Below, in pieces: positions 1 to 6,640 of a stretch of DNA of 13,476 nucleotides. A program made the position numbers and the translations under genes. How positions within the stretch are numbered: the stretch's first letter is position 1; each line of letters starts with the position of its first letter. The stretch is from DATAFF01 sp036265615 (lineage in GTDB: Bacteria > Pseudomonadota > Alphaproteobacteria > Rhizobiales > Aestuariivirgaceae): the NCBI GenBank assembly GCA_036265615.1, contig DATAOT010000116.1, positions 1-13,476 of the forward strand, read 5' to 3'. Below the pieces are notes generated by a model, which saw only the letters and a list, made by a program, of their open reading frames with translations, was not told where the DNA came from and ran no database searches.

Positions 1-1013
1 GGCATGGCGGGCGGCAGCACCTGCCCGGTCGGGACGGCGCGGTTGTTGATCAGCCGCACGATGCGATCGCGATTGATCGCCATGTTGACCGCCTGCCTGA
101 CCTCGAGCTTGTCGAAGGGCGGCTTGGTCACGTTCATCGTCACATAAGCGGTCTGCAGCCAATCGCCCATGACGAGCAGATCCTTCGAGGCAGGATCGGC
201 AAGCACGCTCGGAAACTGCGCCGGCGGTATGCCGTCGCCCACCACATCCACCTCGCCGTTCTTGAGGCGCAGCACCGCCACTGTCGGGTCCTGGCCAAAC
301 TGGAAGGTGATCTTGCCGAGATAGGGCACTCCCTTGAGCCAGTAATCCTTGTTGCGTTCAAGCGTCACATACTGGCCCGGCACCCATTCGATGAATTTGA
401 ACGCACCCGAGCCGACCGGCTTGCGGCCCCAATCGGAGCCGCTCTTCTCGACCTCCTCGCGCGGCACGATCGAGGCGAAGTGCAGCGACAGGGCATAGAG
501 AAAGGTCGCATCGGGCCGGCTGAGCTTGATCTCGACGGTGTGGTCGTCGGGGGTCGTGATGCCGCTCATCCCCTGCGCCTTGCCGCCCGACAGTTCGTCA
601 TAGCCGGCGATCGAGGTGAAATAGCCGGTGCCCGGACTCTGCGTCTTTGGATTGACGGCGCGCTCGAGCGAATATTTCACGTCCGCCGACGTCAGCGGCC
701 GGCCATTGTGGAATTTGACGCCGTCGCGGAGCTTGAAGCTGTAGGTCTTGCCGTCATCGGAGATCGTGTAGCTCTCGGCAAGCGAGGGGACGAGCTCGAC
801 CGTACCCGGCCGATAGTCCATCAGCCGGTCGAAGATGCCGCGCATCGCGACATAGTTCTGCAGATCGTAACCGACCTGCGGGTCGAGGGTGGTGAAGTCG
901 TTGTTGAAGGTGATGACCGCCGCGCCGCCCTGCTTCGGCGATTGTGCATGAAGCTGTACCGCAGCCGCCATGACGGCGGCCAGGATCGCGACCGAACGCA
1001 GAATTCCTCTCAT
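1..1013 (-). CDS. ABC transporter substrate-binding protein, family 5 (partial, C-terminus missing)
   Basis: Periplasmic solute-binding protein of the family 5 (peptide/nickel/opine) class, which captures a ligand and hands it to an ABC importer. About 337 residues are visible from an ATG at 1013; the reading frame is open to the left edge, so the C-terminal part (these proteins usually have about 500 residues) lies outside. The start is supported by a GGGAGGA ribosome site just upstream. Residues 1-23 form a signal peptide (MRGILRS, a hydrophobic Ala/Val core, then LHA before Q24). Family hallmarks follow: TLDPQVGYD, a stretch ending KFHNGRPLTSADVKYSLER, then PVGSGAFKF and LERNKDYW, and near the edge MAINRDRIVRLI. 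The permease and ATPase genes would be expected beyond position 1. The ligand cannot be told from sequence. Confidence 0.93.
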   Translation of the reverse strand, partial: MRGILRSVAILAAVMAAAVQLHAQSPKQGGAAVITFNNDFTTLDPQVGYDLQNYVAMRGIFDRLMDYRPGTVELVPSLAESYTISDDGKTYSFKLRDGVKFHNGRPLTSADVKYSLERAVNPKTQSPGTGYFTSIAGYDELSGGKAQGMSGITTPDDHTVEIKLSRPDATFLYALSLHFASIVPREEVEKSGSDWGRKPVGSGAFKFIEWVPGQYVTLERNKDYWLKGVPYLGKITFQFGQDPTVAVLRLKNGEVDVVGDGIPPAQFPSVLADPASKDLLVMGDWLQTAYVTMNVTKPPFDKLEVRQAVNMAINRDRIVRLINNRAVPTGQVLPPAM

Positions 1014-1152
1014 TCGCCTTTTCCTCCCTGCTGCAGGGCCGATGGTAGCGCGAACCGGACATGCGAGGAATTCGCGCCCGCCTTGAGCGGCACGCATTGC
1101 ACGGCATCGGCATGCGGTCGGCCGCGTTGGAGCCGGCTGAACGGCTTTCAAA

Positions 1153-2334
1153 TCACTCCGCCTTGTTGTCCTTGTGCTGCGACAGCCGTAGGTTCGCCAT
1201 CCGATGGACCGCCTCGCCGATATGGGGATTGCGCTCTGCCAGGTGGCGGAAATCGTGTCGATCGAGCTGCAGGAGCTCGCAGGCGCCCACCGCCCTGACC
1301 GTGGCCGTCCGGGTTCCGCCGGTGATCAGCGCAATCTCGCCGAAATAGTCGCCTTCGCCAAGGATGACCGGATTGTTCGGGAGCTCCACCTCGACCCTGC
1401 CGGAAACGATGAAGAACATCTCCTCGGCATCGTCGCCCTTGCTGACGATCACCGTCCCGCCGGCGACCTTGCGGGCGGTGAGCAGCCCCGTCAGCTGCGC
1501 AATCGAGGTCGGGTCGAGCTTCGCGAAAAGCGGCACGCGCGCCACCATGGCGAAGTTCACGACGAAGTCCCGTCGCTTGATTTCCTCCTGATAGCCTGAA
1601 GCGATGATGCTGACCGGGAGCGCGAAGAACATGATCCCGAGAAACATCGTGATGCTGGCGATGAACTTGCCCGCCACGGTGACGGGCACGACGTCGCCAT
1701 AGCCGACCGTCGACAAGGTCACCACCGCCCACCACATGGCCTGCGGCACCGAGCCGAGTTGGTCCGGCTGCACCCGGCCCTCGGCGATATACATGAGCAC
1801 GCCCGAGAACAGCAGCAGGCCGGCGAACAGGATGAGCGTGCCGAGCAGCCGCCGCGCTTCCGACACGATGACCCGCACGATCGTCTCGAGCGCCGGCACA
1901 TAGCGGGCAAGCCGATAGAAGCGAACGATGCGCAGGACCCGGAACGGTCCGAAATCGGCATGGATGATGAACTGGATGACGAACGGCATGATCGCCAGGA
2001 AGTCGACGACCATGAGCGGCGTGCGGGCATGGCGCAAACGTGCCGCCATGGCAGTCAAGCCGCGATAGCGCGGATTGGCCGGTGCACTCCAGATGCGGGC
2101 CGCATATTCGACCGTGAACACCGCCACGCAGAACGTATCGAACTGGTCGAGCGTGCGGCCCCAGCTCTGATGGATCCACGGCACCGTCCCGGCGACCGAG
2201 GCCGTCACATTGAGCAGGATCAGCGTGACGATGGACAGATCGAAAACCTGCGATGCCGGATCGTTTCTCCGACCGCGCTCGAGGAACTCGTATGTTCTGA
2301 GCCGGACGTCGTTGACTTCCGCCGTGTCGGGCAT
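1153..2334 (-). CDS. Voltage-sensor-type potassium channel with cyclic-nucleotide-binding domain
   Basis: A 393-residue inner-membrane cation channel. Hydrophobic segments S1-S3 lie at about residues 30-50, 63-82 and 105-125. S4 carries arginines at 132, 135, 138, 141 and 144, a full every-third-residue voltage-sensor pattern. S5 is near 162-184, the pore helix near 196-208, the selectivity filter TVGYGD at 209-214 (potassium type), and S6 at about 222-248. A C-terminal cyclic-nucleotide-binding domain (about 270-385) has the phosphate-binding cassette FGEIAL (331-336) with R342-T343-A344, the residues that normally hold the cyclic phosphate. The architecture is that of MlotiK1-type bacterial CNG channels. 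The start is the most upstream one in the frame but has only a weak ribosome site. No adenylate cyclase gene is nearby, so the ligand (cAMP is usual) is inferred. Confidence 0.93.
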   Translation of the reverse strand: MPDTAEVNDVRLRTYEFLERGRRNDPASQVFDLSIVTLILLNVTASVAGTVPWIHQSWGRTLDQFDTFCVAVFTVEYAARIWSAPANPRYRGLTAMAARLRHARTPLMVVDFLAIMPFVIQFIIHADFGPFRVLRIVRFYRLARYVPALETIVRVIVSEARRLLGTLILFAGLLLFSGVLMYIAEGRVQPDQLGSVPQAMWWAVVTLSTVGYGDVVPVTVAGKFIASITMFLGIMFFALPVSIIASGYQEEIKRRDFVVNFAMVARVPLFAKLDPTSIAQLTGLLTARKVAGGTVIVSKGDDAEEMFFIVSGRVEVELPNNPVILGEGDYFGEIALITGGTRTATVRAVGACELLQLDRHDFRHLAERNPHIGEAVHRMANLRLSQHKDNKAE

Positions 2335-2438
2335 GCCGCTAGATGCTGCCGGATGTTGCTGCCGTCAGGTGAATCATCGAAAGGTTGAAATCTCCTTCTA
2401 TGGTTTTCAATACCAAATGTCGGAATGCCCTGGCCGCT

Positions 2439-3260
2439 TCACCCGAAGCTGCCAAAGATGTCGTTGAGCTTAACTGCTGGCGCTCCCGAGGGGAGGGCGT
2501 CGAAGGATCCCGCCTTGAGGCGTTCGGCCGCTTTCGCCACCGCTTCGAAGGCCACCCGCGCCAGAGCGCCGCCGACGCTGATGCGTCGGACCCCGAGTTC
2601 GGCCAGCTCCGCGACGCTGGGCCCTGGCCACGCCATCAGCACATTGAGGGGCTTGGGCGAAACCGCCCGGACCATCGCCTGGATGTCCGCCTTGTCGCGC
2701 ACGCCTGGCGCGTAGAGGCAGTCGGCCCCCGCATCGGCAAAGGCCACGAGCTTCTCGATGGCCGGCTTGACCGCCTTGGGATCGATCAGCAGGCCTTCGG
2801 TGCGGGCGACCAGGATGACGTCCTGACCGGAGTGATCGACCGCCACCCGCGCCGCCGCGATACGCCGGACCGCGTAATCGATGTCATGGAGCTCGGACGG
2901 CTTGCCGAACACGCGATCCTCGATGGAGAACCCTGCCACTCCCGTCTTGATCACCCGGCCGACATTGGCAGCCAGTTCGTCCGGCGCGGACGCAAAACCG
3001 GACTCGAAATCGGCATTGACCGGCAGATCGACGGCCGCACACAGCATGGTCAGATGCTGAAGCACGTCATCGCGGGTCACCGCATAATCGGGGCGGCCGA
3101 TGGTCCAGGCAAAGCCGGCGCTGCTCGATGCGAGCGCGGCGAAGCCCATATGTTGAAGCAGGCGGGCGCTGCCGACATCCCATGGATTGGGGAGCACGAA
3201 ACAGCCTTGCTGGTGCAGAGCGCGGAACGCGGCGCGTTTGTCGGCGACAGAGCGGGTCAT
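2439..3260 (-). CDS. Isocitrate lyase/PEP mutase superfamily protein (PrpB-like, non-lyase)
   Basis: A 273-residue TIM-barrel protein of the ICL/PEP mutase superfamily, whose members make or break C-C or C-P bonds next to a 2-oxoacid on Mg2+. The start at 3260 is chosen because of an AAAGGAG site a few bases upstream; the frame stays open for about 280 bases more but without a better start. Visible motifs are LPNPWDVGSAR (23-33), NADFESGF (82-89, where D84 and E86 match the Mg-ligand region), SIED (112-115) and ARTEGLL (152-158). The mobile active-site loop of isocitrate and methylisocitrate lyases, with its KRCG-type cysteine, is replaced by GKPSELHDID (119-128), and PEP mutase's EDK...NS signature is also absent. 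It therefore belongs to the broad COG2513 group, where oxaloacetate decarboxylase or similar 2-oxoacid lyase activity is one possibility. The substrate is unknown. Confidence 0.9.
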   Translation of the reverse strand: MTRSVADKRAAFRALHQQGCFVLPNPWDVGSARLLQHMGFAALASSSAGFAWTIGRPDYAVTRDDVLQHLTMLCAAVDLPVNADFESGFASAPDELAANVGRVIKTGVAGFSIEDRVFGKPSELHDIDYAVRRIAAARVAVDHSGQDVILVARTEGLLIDPKAVKPAIEKLVAFADAGADCLYAPGVRDKADIQAMVRAVSPKPLNVLMAWPGPSVAELAELGVRRISVGGALARVAFEAVAKAAERLKAGSFDALPSGAPAVKLNDIFGSFG

Positions 3261-3357
3261 CGGTAGCTCCTTTGGATGGTTGGGAGAAGATACCGTGCCG
3301 CATCTCCCGCCGCCATATGGGATTGATCGCGGCAAGATTTGTCGTGAAACTGGCCCG

Positions 3358-3642
3358 ATGGCCGGACCCTTCGACCTCGACCAGTTTCTGCACCGCATGG
3401 CAGCCCTCGATCGCGCCGGGGTCATTGCCGCGACCGTTACCGAGATCGGCAAATATGACGATATGCAGCGGCGCGCCAAAGGTGCCATGCGCGCCGCCAC
3501 GCGCGAGCACCGGCAGCGTCTCGCCGGCTTTCTCGCCTTCATGCGGAATCCGGCGGCGGTGGATCCCGGCGATCCCGCGTGGGACGCCTATCGCACCGTC
3601 CTTGAAGCGATCCGCAAGCGCGAGCAGTCAGCCGGCGGGTGA
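3358..3642 (+). CDS. Small hypothetical protein
   Basis: A 94-residue protein I do not recognise. Codon third positions are strongly G/C throughout, as in neighbouring real genes, which supports coding. The sequence is helical and charged, with an Arg/Ala-rich middle (RRAKGAMRAATREHRQRLAGFLAFMR), an acidic turn (DPGDPAWD) and no transmembrane segment or signal. The ATG at 3358 has no clear ribosome site. An in-frame GTG at 3295 does have GGGAGA upstream, but the 21 codons it would add show only about half G/C at third positions, so the ATG is preferred. The gene starts divergently from the ICL-family gene and its 3' end overlaps the convergent esterase gene by 15 bases. Confidence 0.6.
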   Translation: MAGPFDLDQFLHRMAALDRAGVIAATVTEIGKYDDMQRRAKGAMRAATREHRQRLAGFLAFMRNPAAVDPGDPAWDAYRTVLEAIRKREQSAGG

Positions 3643-4278
3643 CGGCTCGCCCGGCCGTGCATGGTGCTTGAGCCACTGCCGGGCCGCCTCCATGTCGGCC
3701 TGCACCAGCCCATGGCTGGCAGGCACCACGCGGTGGTCGACGGTGGCCCCGGCGCGTTTCAGGATCGCGGCCAGGCGCGCCGCATTCTCGACCGGCGCAA
3801 TCGGATCGGCGCTGCCGGACAGGATCAGGATCGACTTGCCGGCGAGGCTCCCCGCAGCCTCCTCCTCGAGCGGTGTCATCGCCCGCAGGAGGACGGCCCC
3901 CGTCAGCACCGCCGGTTGCCGCATCAAGACCGCTGCCGCAATGTTGGCACCGTTCGAGAGCCCGATGGCGACGGGAGGGCCGAGCCCGTAGGACTGGCGC
4001 GCCTCAGCAACGAAACTGGCAAGCTCGTCGGCCCGGCGGCGCACGTCCTCCTGGTCGAACACGCCCTCGGCAAACCGTCGGAAGAAGCGCGTCAAGCCGC
4101 CCTCCGACACCTTTCCACGCGGCGACAGCAATGCCGCACCGGGTGCCAGCATCTGGCCGAGCGGCAGGAGGTCGTTCTCGTCCCCGCCTGTGCCATGGAG
4201 CAGCAATATCGGAGCCAAGCCCGGTTGTGATGCCGGGACGAAGCGATGGATATAGGACAGAGCTGGTCTCGTGGTCAT
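3628..4278 (-). CDS. Alpha/beta-hydrolase, phospholipase/carboxylesterase family (MhqD-like)
   Basis: A 216-residue cytoplasmic serine hydrolase. The oxyanion-loop motif HGTGGDENDLLPL is at 28-40, the nucleophile elbow GLSNG at 106-110 (Ser108), the acid is probably D158 in SGSADPIAP, and His189 sits in ASHGL, so the catalytic triad looks complete. Length and the HGTGGDEND motif fit the carboxylesterase group that includes Bacillus MhqD, which belongs to a quinone/electrophile-response regulon; that functional link is family knowledge and the substrate here is unknown. The ATG at 4278 is preceded by AAGGGG. It starts 28 bases after the TPP beta-subunit gene ends, on the same strand, so it is probably the last gene of the ogt operon. 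Its stop overlaps the convergent small gene at 3642. Confidence 0.88.
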   Translation of the reverse strand: MTTRPALSYIHRFVPASQPGLAPILLLHGTGGDENDLLPLGQMLAPGAALLSPRGKVSEGGLTRFFRRFAEGVFDQEDVRRRADELASFVAEARQSYGLGPPVAIGLSNGANIAAAVLMRQPAVLTGAVLLRAMTPLEEEAAGSLAGKSILILSGSADPIAPVENAARLAAILKRAGATVDHRVVPASHGLVQADMEAARQWLKHHARPGEPSPAG

Positions 4279-4306
4279 AAGCGTGGTCGCGCCCCTTGCA
4301 ACAGGC

Positions 4307-4912
4307 TCAGGATACCGGCAGGCCCAGATGAGCGCGGAAGCGGTTCTTGCCATGGACCGCGTCGCGAAACGGCAGCGAGCGCTCCACGACATCGGCCGTC
4401 ACCTTCAGCACGAAAAAGCGCGGTCCGGTTGCGTCCTGATGCATGGTCCGACGCAGTTGCGACACTTCGGACAGGGTGTCCACCGTGCGCACGTCGGCAA
4501 AGCCGCAAGCAGCCGCGATTCGTGCCAGGTCTATCCTCAAGCCGGTATGGCTCAATTGCATCCCGGTTTCGCCGTAGCGCCCGTTGTCGATGACGACGAT
4601 CGTCAGATTTTTCGGGCGTGCCACGGCGATCGTTGCGAGCCCCCCGAGCCCCATGAGCTGTTCGCCGTCGCCGGTGATCACCACAACCTTGCGCTGGCGA
4701 CAGGCCTGTGCCAGCCCAAGGCCCACCAGGGCGGCGCTGCCCATCGCGCCCCAGAGATAGTAATTGCCAGCCTCATCTCCCGCCGCGTGGACGTCGTAGC
4801 TTGGCGAGCCGAGGCCGCTAACCACCAGCAGATCTCCGCGCTGTTGCAGCAGCTCTGCCACGGCATCGCGCCGCCCGAGCGCGGATTGTGCCTCGCCGAT
4901 GTCGCTCACCAT
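4307..4912 (-). CDS. Thiamine-diphosphate decarboxylase, beta (TPP-binding) subunit; sulfopyruvate/phosphonopyruvate decarboxylase type
   Basis: A 201-residue subunit carrying the pyrophosphate-binding (PP) half of a TPP enzyme. The cofactor motif is GDG at 81-83 followed by D109-N110 in VIDNGRYGETG, the usual spacing for Mg-TPP binding. YYLWGAMGSA (51-60) and the SHTGLRIDLARIAAACG stretch match the split sulfopyruvate decarboxylase beta subunit (ComE) and the C-terminal part of phosphonopyruvate decarboxylase. With the alpha subunit it would decarboxylate a 2-oxoacid to an aldehyde. The ATG lies inside ATGGTGA at the end of the alpha gene (7-base overlap), indicating translational coupling and a 1:1 complex. 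Nothing else in the window points to coenzyme M or phosphonate metabolism, so the named substrates are not assumed. Confidence 0.9.
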   Translation of the reverse strand: MVSDIGEAQSALGRRDAVAELLQQRGDLLVVSGLGSPSYDVHAAGDEAGNYYLWGAMGSAALVGLGLAQACRQRKVVVITGDGEQLMGLGGLATIAVARPKNLTIVVIDNGRYGETGMQLSHTGLRIDLARIAAACGFADVRTVDTLSEVSQLRRTMHQDATGPRFFVLKVTADVVERSLPFRDAVHGKNRFRAHLGLPVS

Positions 4913-5418
4913 TTCTTCTCACCAATCATGCGCTGCCCGATGATAACCGCGACTTGTTGATCGGCCTCATAGGCAAGCTTTGCCGCCGACCGGACGGTTT
5001 CCACGAGCGCCTCCGGTGCCTCTGCCCGCATGCACCGCACGCCGACGGCTCCCAGGCAGGTCTCGGTGGCAAGGCCCATCGGCACCTGCCAGGGATTGAA
5101 CTCGGCCCATTCCCCCCGCATGGTGACTAGCATCAGCAGAGGAAATCGTCCGATTACCGCCAGTGACAGCATGTTGATGCAGTTGCCGACGCCGCTGGAC
5201 TGCATCAGGAGCACGCTCCGATCGCCCCCGAGCCAGGCTCCCGCCGCAATGGCGATGCCTTCCTCCTCCGTTGTCAGGACCGTCGAGACGATGTCCCGAT
5301 CGGCCTGGAAGAGCTCGATCAGCTGGGCATGGCCGGCATCGGGCACATAGGCGACCTGGCGGACCCCGGCCGCCTTCAGGTGGTTGTAGATTTCGACCGA
5401 CCAATGGCACTCGAGCAT
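4906..5418 (-). CDS. Thiamine-diphosphate decarboxylase, alpha (PYR-domain) subunit
   Basis: A 170-residue subunit with the pyrimidine-binding (PYR) half of a TPP enzyme, like the sulfopyruvate decarboxylase alpha subunit (ComD) or the N-terminal part of phosphonopyruvate decarboxylase. The Glu cluster TTEEEGIAIAAGAWLGG (49-65) supplies the conserved glutamate that activates the cofactor's aminopyrimidine, and LMQSSGVGNCINML (71-84) is the family's second signature. VPDAGHAQLIELF (25-37) matches the usual N-terminal strand-turn-helix. The ATG at 5418 lies three bases past the OsmC-like gene's stop (TAG TCG ATG) with no strong ribosome site of its own, so it is probably translated by coupling. 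The active site is built only when this chain pairs with the beta subunit encoded next. Confidence 0.9.
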   Translation of the reverse strand: MLECHWSVEIYNHLKAAGVRQVAYVPDAGHAQLIELFQADRDIVSTVLTTEEEGIAIAAGAWLGGDRSVLLMQSSGVGNCINMLSLAVIGRFPLLMLVTMRGEWAEFNPWQVPMGLATETCLGAVGVRCMRAEAPEALVETVRSAAKLAYEADQQVAVIIGQRMIGEKKW

Positions 5419-5421
5419 CGA

Positions 5422-5931
5422 CTAGGACCGGGTTAGCGACACCGCCAGGGCAGGGGACGCGGAAAGCGTCTGCAGCACGACGCAATAGCGCTCCGTGAGC
5501 CGCAGCAGCGTATCGAGCTTCTCCTGCGATGCGGCGCTTTCAATCTCGAAATTGAGACGGATGGCTGCAAAGCCGACGCGCGCAGTCTTGTCGACGCCGA
5601 GCGTGCCGCGAAAATCGAGGTCGCCTTCCGCCGTCACCTTTCCAGCTTCGATGGGAATCTCGAGAGCCGTGGCCACCGCCTTGAGCGTTACGCCGGCGCA
5701 CGCGACAAGCGCTTCGAGCAGCATGTCACCGGAGCATAGCTCGAGGCCGGTGCCGCCGGTCGCCGGATGCAGGCCGGCCACCGCCAATGCGCGTCCGGTT
5801 TCCACTTTGCAGGCGATGCTCTGGGCGTCGACCGAGCCGGTCGCGCGCAGCGTGATCATGGCGTCCGCCGGGCTTTCGGCATAGCGTGCCTTGAGCGGTG
5901 CCTGAAGTCCACGCAGCGAATTCGCATCCAT
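5422..5931 (-). CDS. OsmC/Ohr family thiol peroxidase-like protein
   Basis: A 169-residue cytoplasmic OsmC-family protein; the family reduces organic hydroperoxides with a reactive cysteine pair. Both expected cysteines are present: C78 in the helix motif LLEALVACAGVTL and C150 in ERYCVV. The middle (VTAEGDLDFRGTLG, then RLNFEIE) is the usual beta-rich region. Length is normal for the family. A GGAG motif lies about 8 bases before the ATG at 5931. The gene begins 14 bases after ogt ends, and the TPP alpha subunit begins three bases after its own stop, so it is firmly inside the operon. It could instead be a YhfA-like member without strong peroxidase activity, since the sequence does not settle the subgroup. 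Confidence 0.88.
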   Translation of the reverse strand: MDANSLRGLQAPLKARYAESPADAMITLRATGSVDAQSIACKVETGRALAVAGLHPATGGTGLELCSGDMLLEALVACAGVTLKAVATALEIPIEAGKVTAEGDLDFRGTLGVDKTARVGFAAIRLNFEIESAASQEKLDTLLRLTERYCVVLQTLSASPALAVSLTRS

Positions 5932-5945
5932 CAGCAGTCTCCACG

Positions 5946-6500
5946 TCAGAGCGCCATCCGATATTGACGTACATCCGCTTCAGCGCAATGGGCTTGCTCA
6001 TGGGCGAGCAACCACCGCTTGCGATCGAGGCCGCCTCCATAACCGGTCAGCGATGCATCGGCACCGATCACACGGTGACAGGGCACCACAATGGCAATCG
6101 GATTGGAACCGTTGGCAAGGCCGACCGCGCGGCTGGCGCCGGGCCGGCCGATGCGGCCCGCCAACACGCCATAGCTGACGCTCTGCCCCGCCGGGATCGA
6201 CCGCAGGGCATCCCAGACTTGCCGTTGGAAAGCCGTGCCGTTGGTTCTTGTCGGCAGGGCGGCAATCGCGGACAAGACGCCTTCGAAATAGGCTTCGAGC
6301 GCCCGCCGTGCCTCCGAAGGCCGGACCGTGTCGCGCAGCTTGAAGCAGCCCGCACCGCAATGGCACTCCAAAAGCTTCATCATCCGCCCTTCGTGGTCGT
6401 CCCAATCCACCGCCCGAAGACAGCCCGCGTCATCGGTCACGACCCGCATGCGGCCGGTCGGCGTCTCGATATGTTCAAGCCGGAAGATCTCGATGGTCAT
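5946..6500 (-). CDS. ogt: Methylated-DNA--protein-cysteine methyltransferase (Ogt/MGMT)
   Basis: A 184-residue suicide repair protein that moves alkyl groups from O6-alkylguanine or O4-alkylthymine in DNA onto its own cysteine. The acceptor motif VVPCHRVIG puts the cysteine at 141. The DNA-binding part FQRQVWDALRSIPAGQSVSYGVLA (from about 91) and the Arg finger R124 in GASRAVGLAN are intact, and GYGGGLDRKRWLL follows as usual. The ATG at 6500 is chosen over an adjacent TTG at 6503 because GGAG lies 7 bases before it. It is the first gene of a leftward run (ogt, osmC-like, TPP alpha, TPP beta, esterase) and is divergent from the Ada-AlkA gene, whose methylated N-terminus is the obvious candidate activator. 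Confidence 0.95.
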   Translation of the reverse strand: MTIEIFRLEHIETPTGRMRVVTDDAGCLRAVDWDDHEGRMMKLLECHCGAGCFKLRDTVRPSEARRALEAYFEGVLSAIAALPTRTNGTAFQRQVWDALRSIPAGQSVSYGVLAGRIGRPGASRAVGLANGSNPIAIVVPCHRVIGADASLTGYGGGLDRKRWLLAHEQAHCAEADVRQYRMAL

Positions 6501-6555
6501 CAACTTGCTCCTATCAGCTCAAGGCTGAATATGGCGGTTCGCCGAGACCGATCTG

Positions 6556-6605
6556 GCGGTTTTCGGACGTGGTCACCGGCCGCCATGTCCATGTCCGAAA
6601 ACCGC
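6556..6605. promoter_or_regulatory. Inverted repeat between ogt and ada-alkA; candidate Ada operator
   Basis: The left arm at 6556-6572 reads GCGGTTTTCGGACGTGG. The right arm at 6589-6605, read on the opposite strand, is GCGGTTTTCGGACATGG, so 16 of 17 positions match around a 16-base spacer. A further partial copy, TGGCGGTT, at 6532-6539 repeats that octamer at 6554-6561 with a 22-base offset, about two helical turns. The element sits in the only gap between the divergent ogt and ada-alkA genes, so one bound regulator could serve both. It does not resemble the E. coli Ada box, and there is no T tract to suggest a terminator. Recognition by this Ada protein is inference. Confidence 0.6.
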
Positions 6606-6640
6606 TAGACGCGACACCGTTCTCTGCCCACATTGTGACC

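Noticed and set aside
480..1298. A 272-codon open frame on the + strand
   Set aside because: It lies opposite the solute-binding protein and the channel 3' end, which carry clear family motifs. Its product has no domain and is an antisense frame in GC-rich DNA.
1759..2388. A 209-codon open frame on the + strand
   Set aside because: Antisense to the channel's transmembrane part. Arg/His/Glu-rich low-information product with no ribosome site of note.
2385..3266. A 293-codon open frame on the + strand
   Set aside because: Antisense to the ICL/PEP mutase family gene, which has family motifs and a good ribosome site.
2439..5418. Phosphonate biosynthesis cluster (PEP mutase plus phosphonopyruvate decarboxylase)
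   Set aside because: The ICL-family protein lacks the PEP mutase signature, lies outside the tight operon, and no downstream phosphonate gene is present.
6556..6605. Intrinsic terminator or insertion-sequence end
   Set aside because: No T tract follows either arm, the genes on both sides start away from it, and there is no transposase or target duplication.
6569..6640. Upstream GTG extension of the Ada-AlkA gene
   Set aside because: It would add 24 residues with no match to Ada N-termini and would start inside the inverted repeat; MDLDHDACYRAV aligns with known starts.
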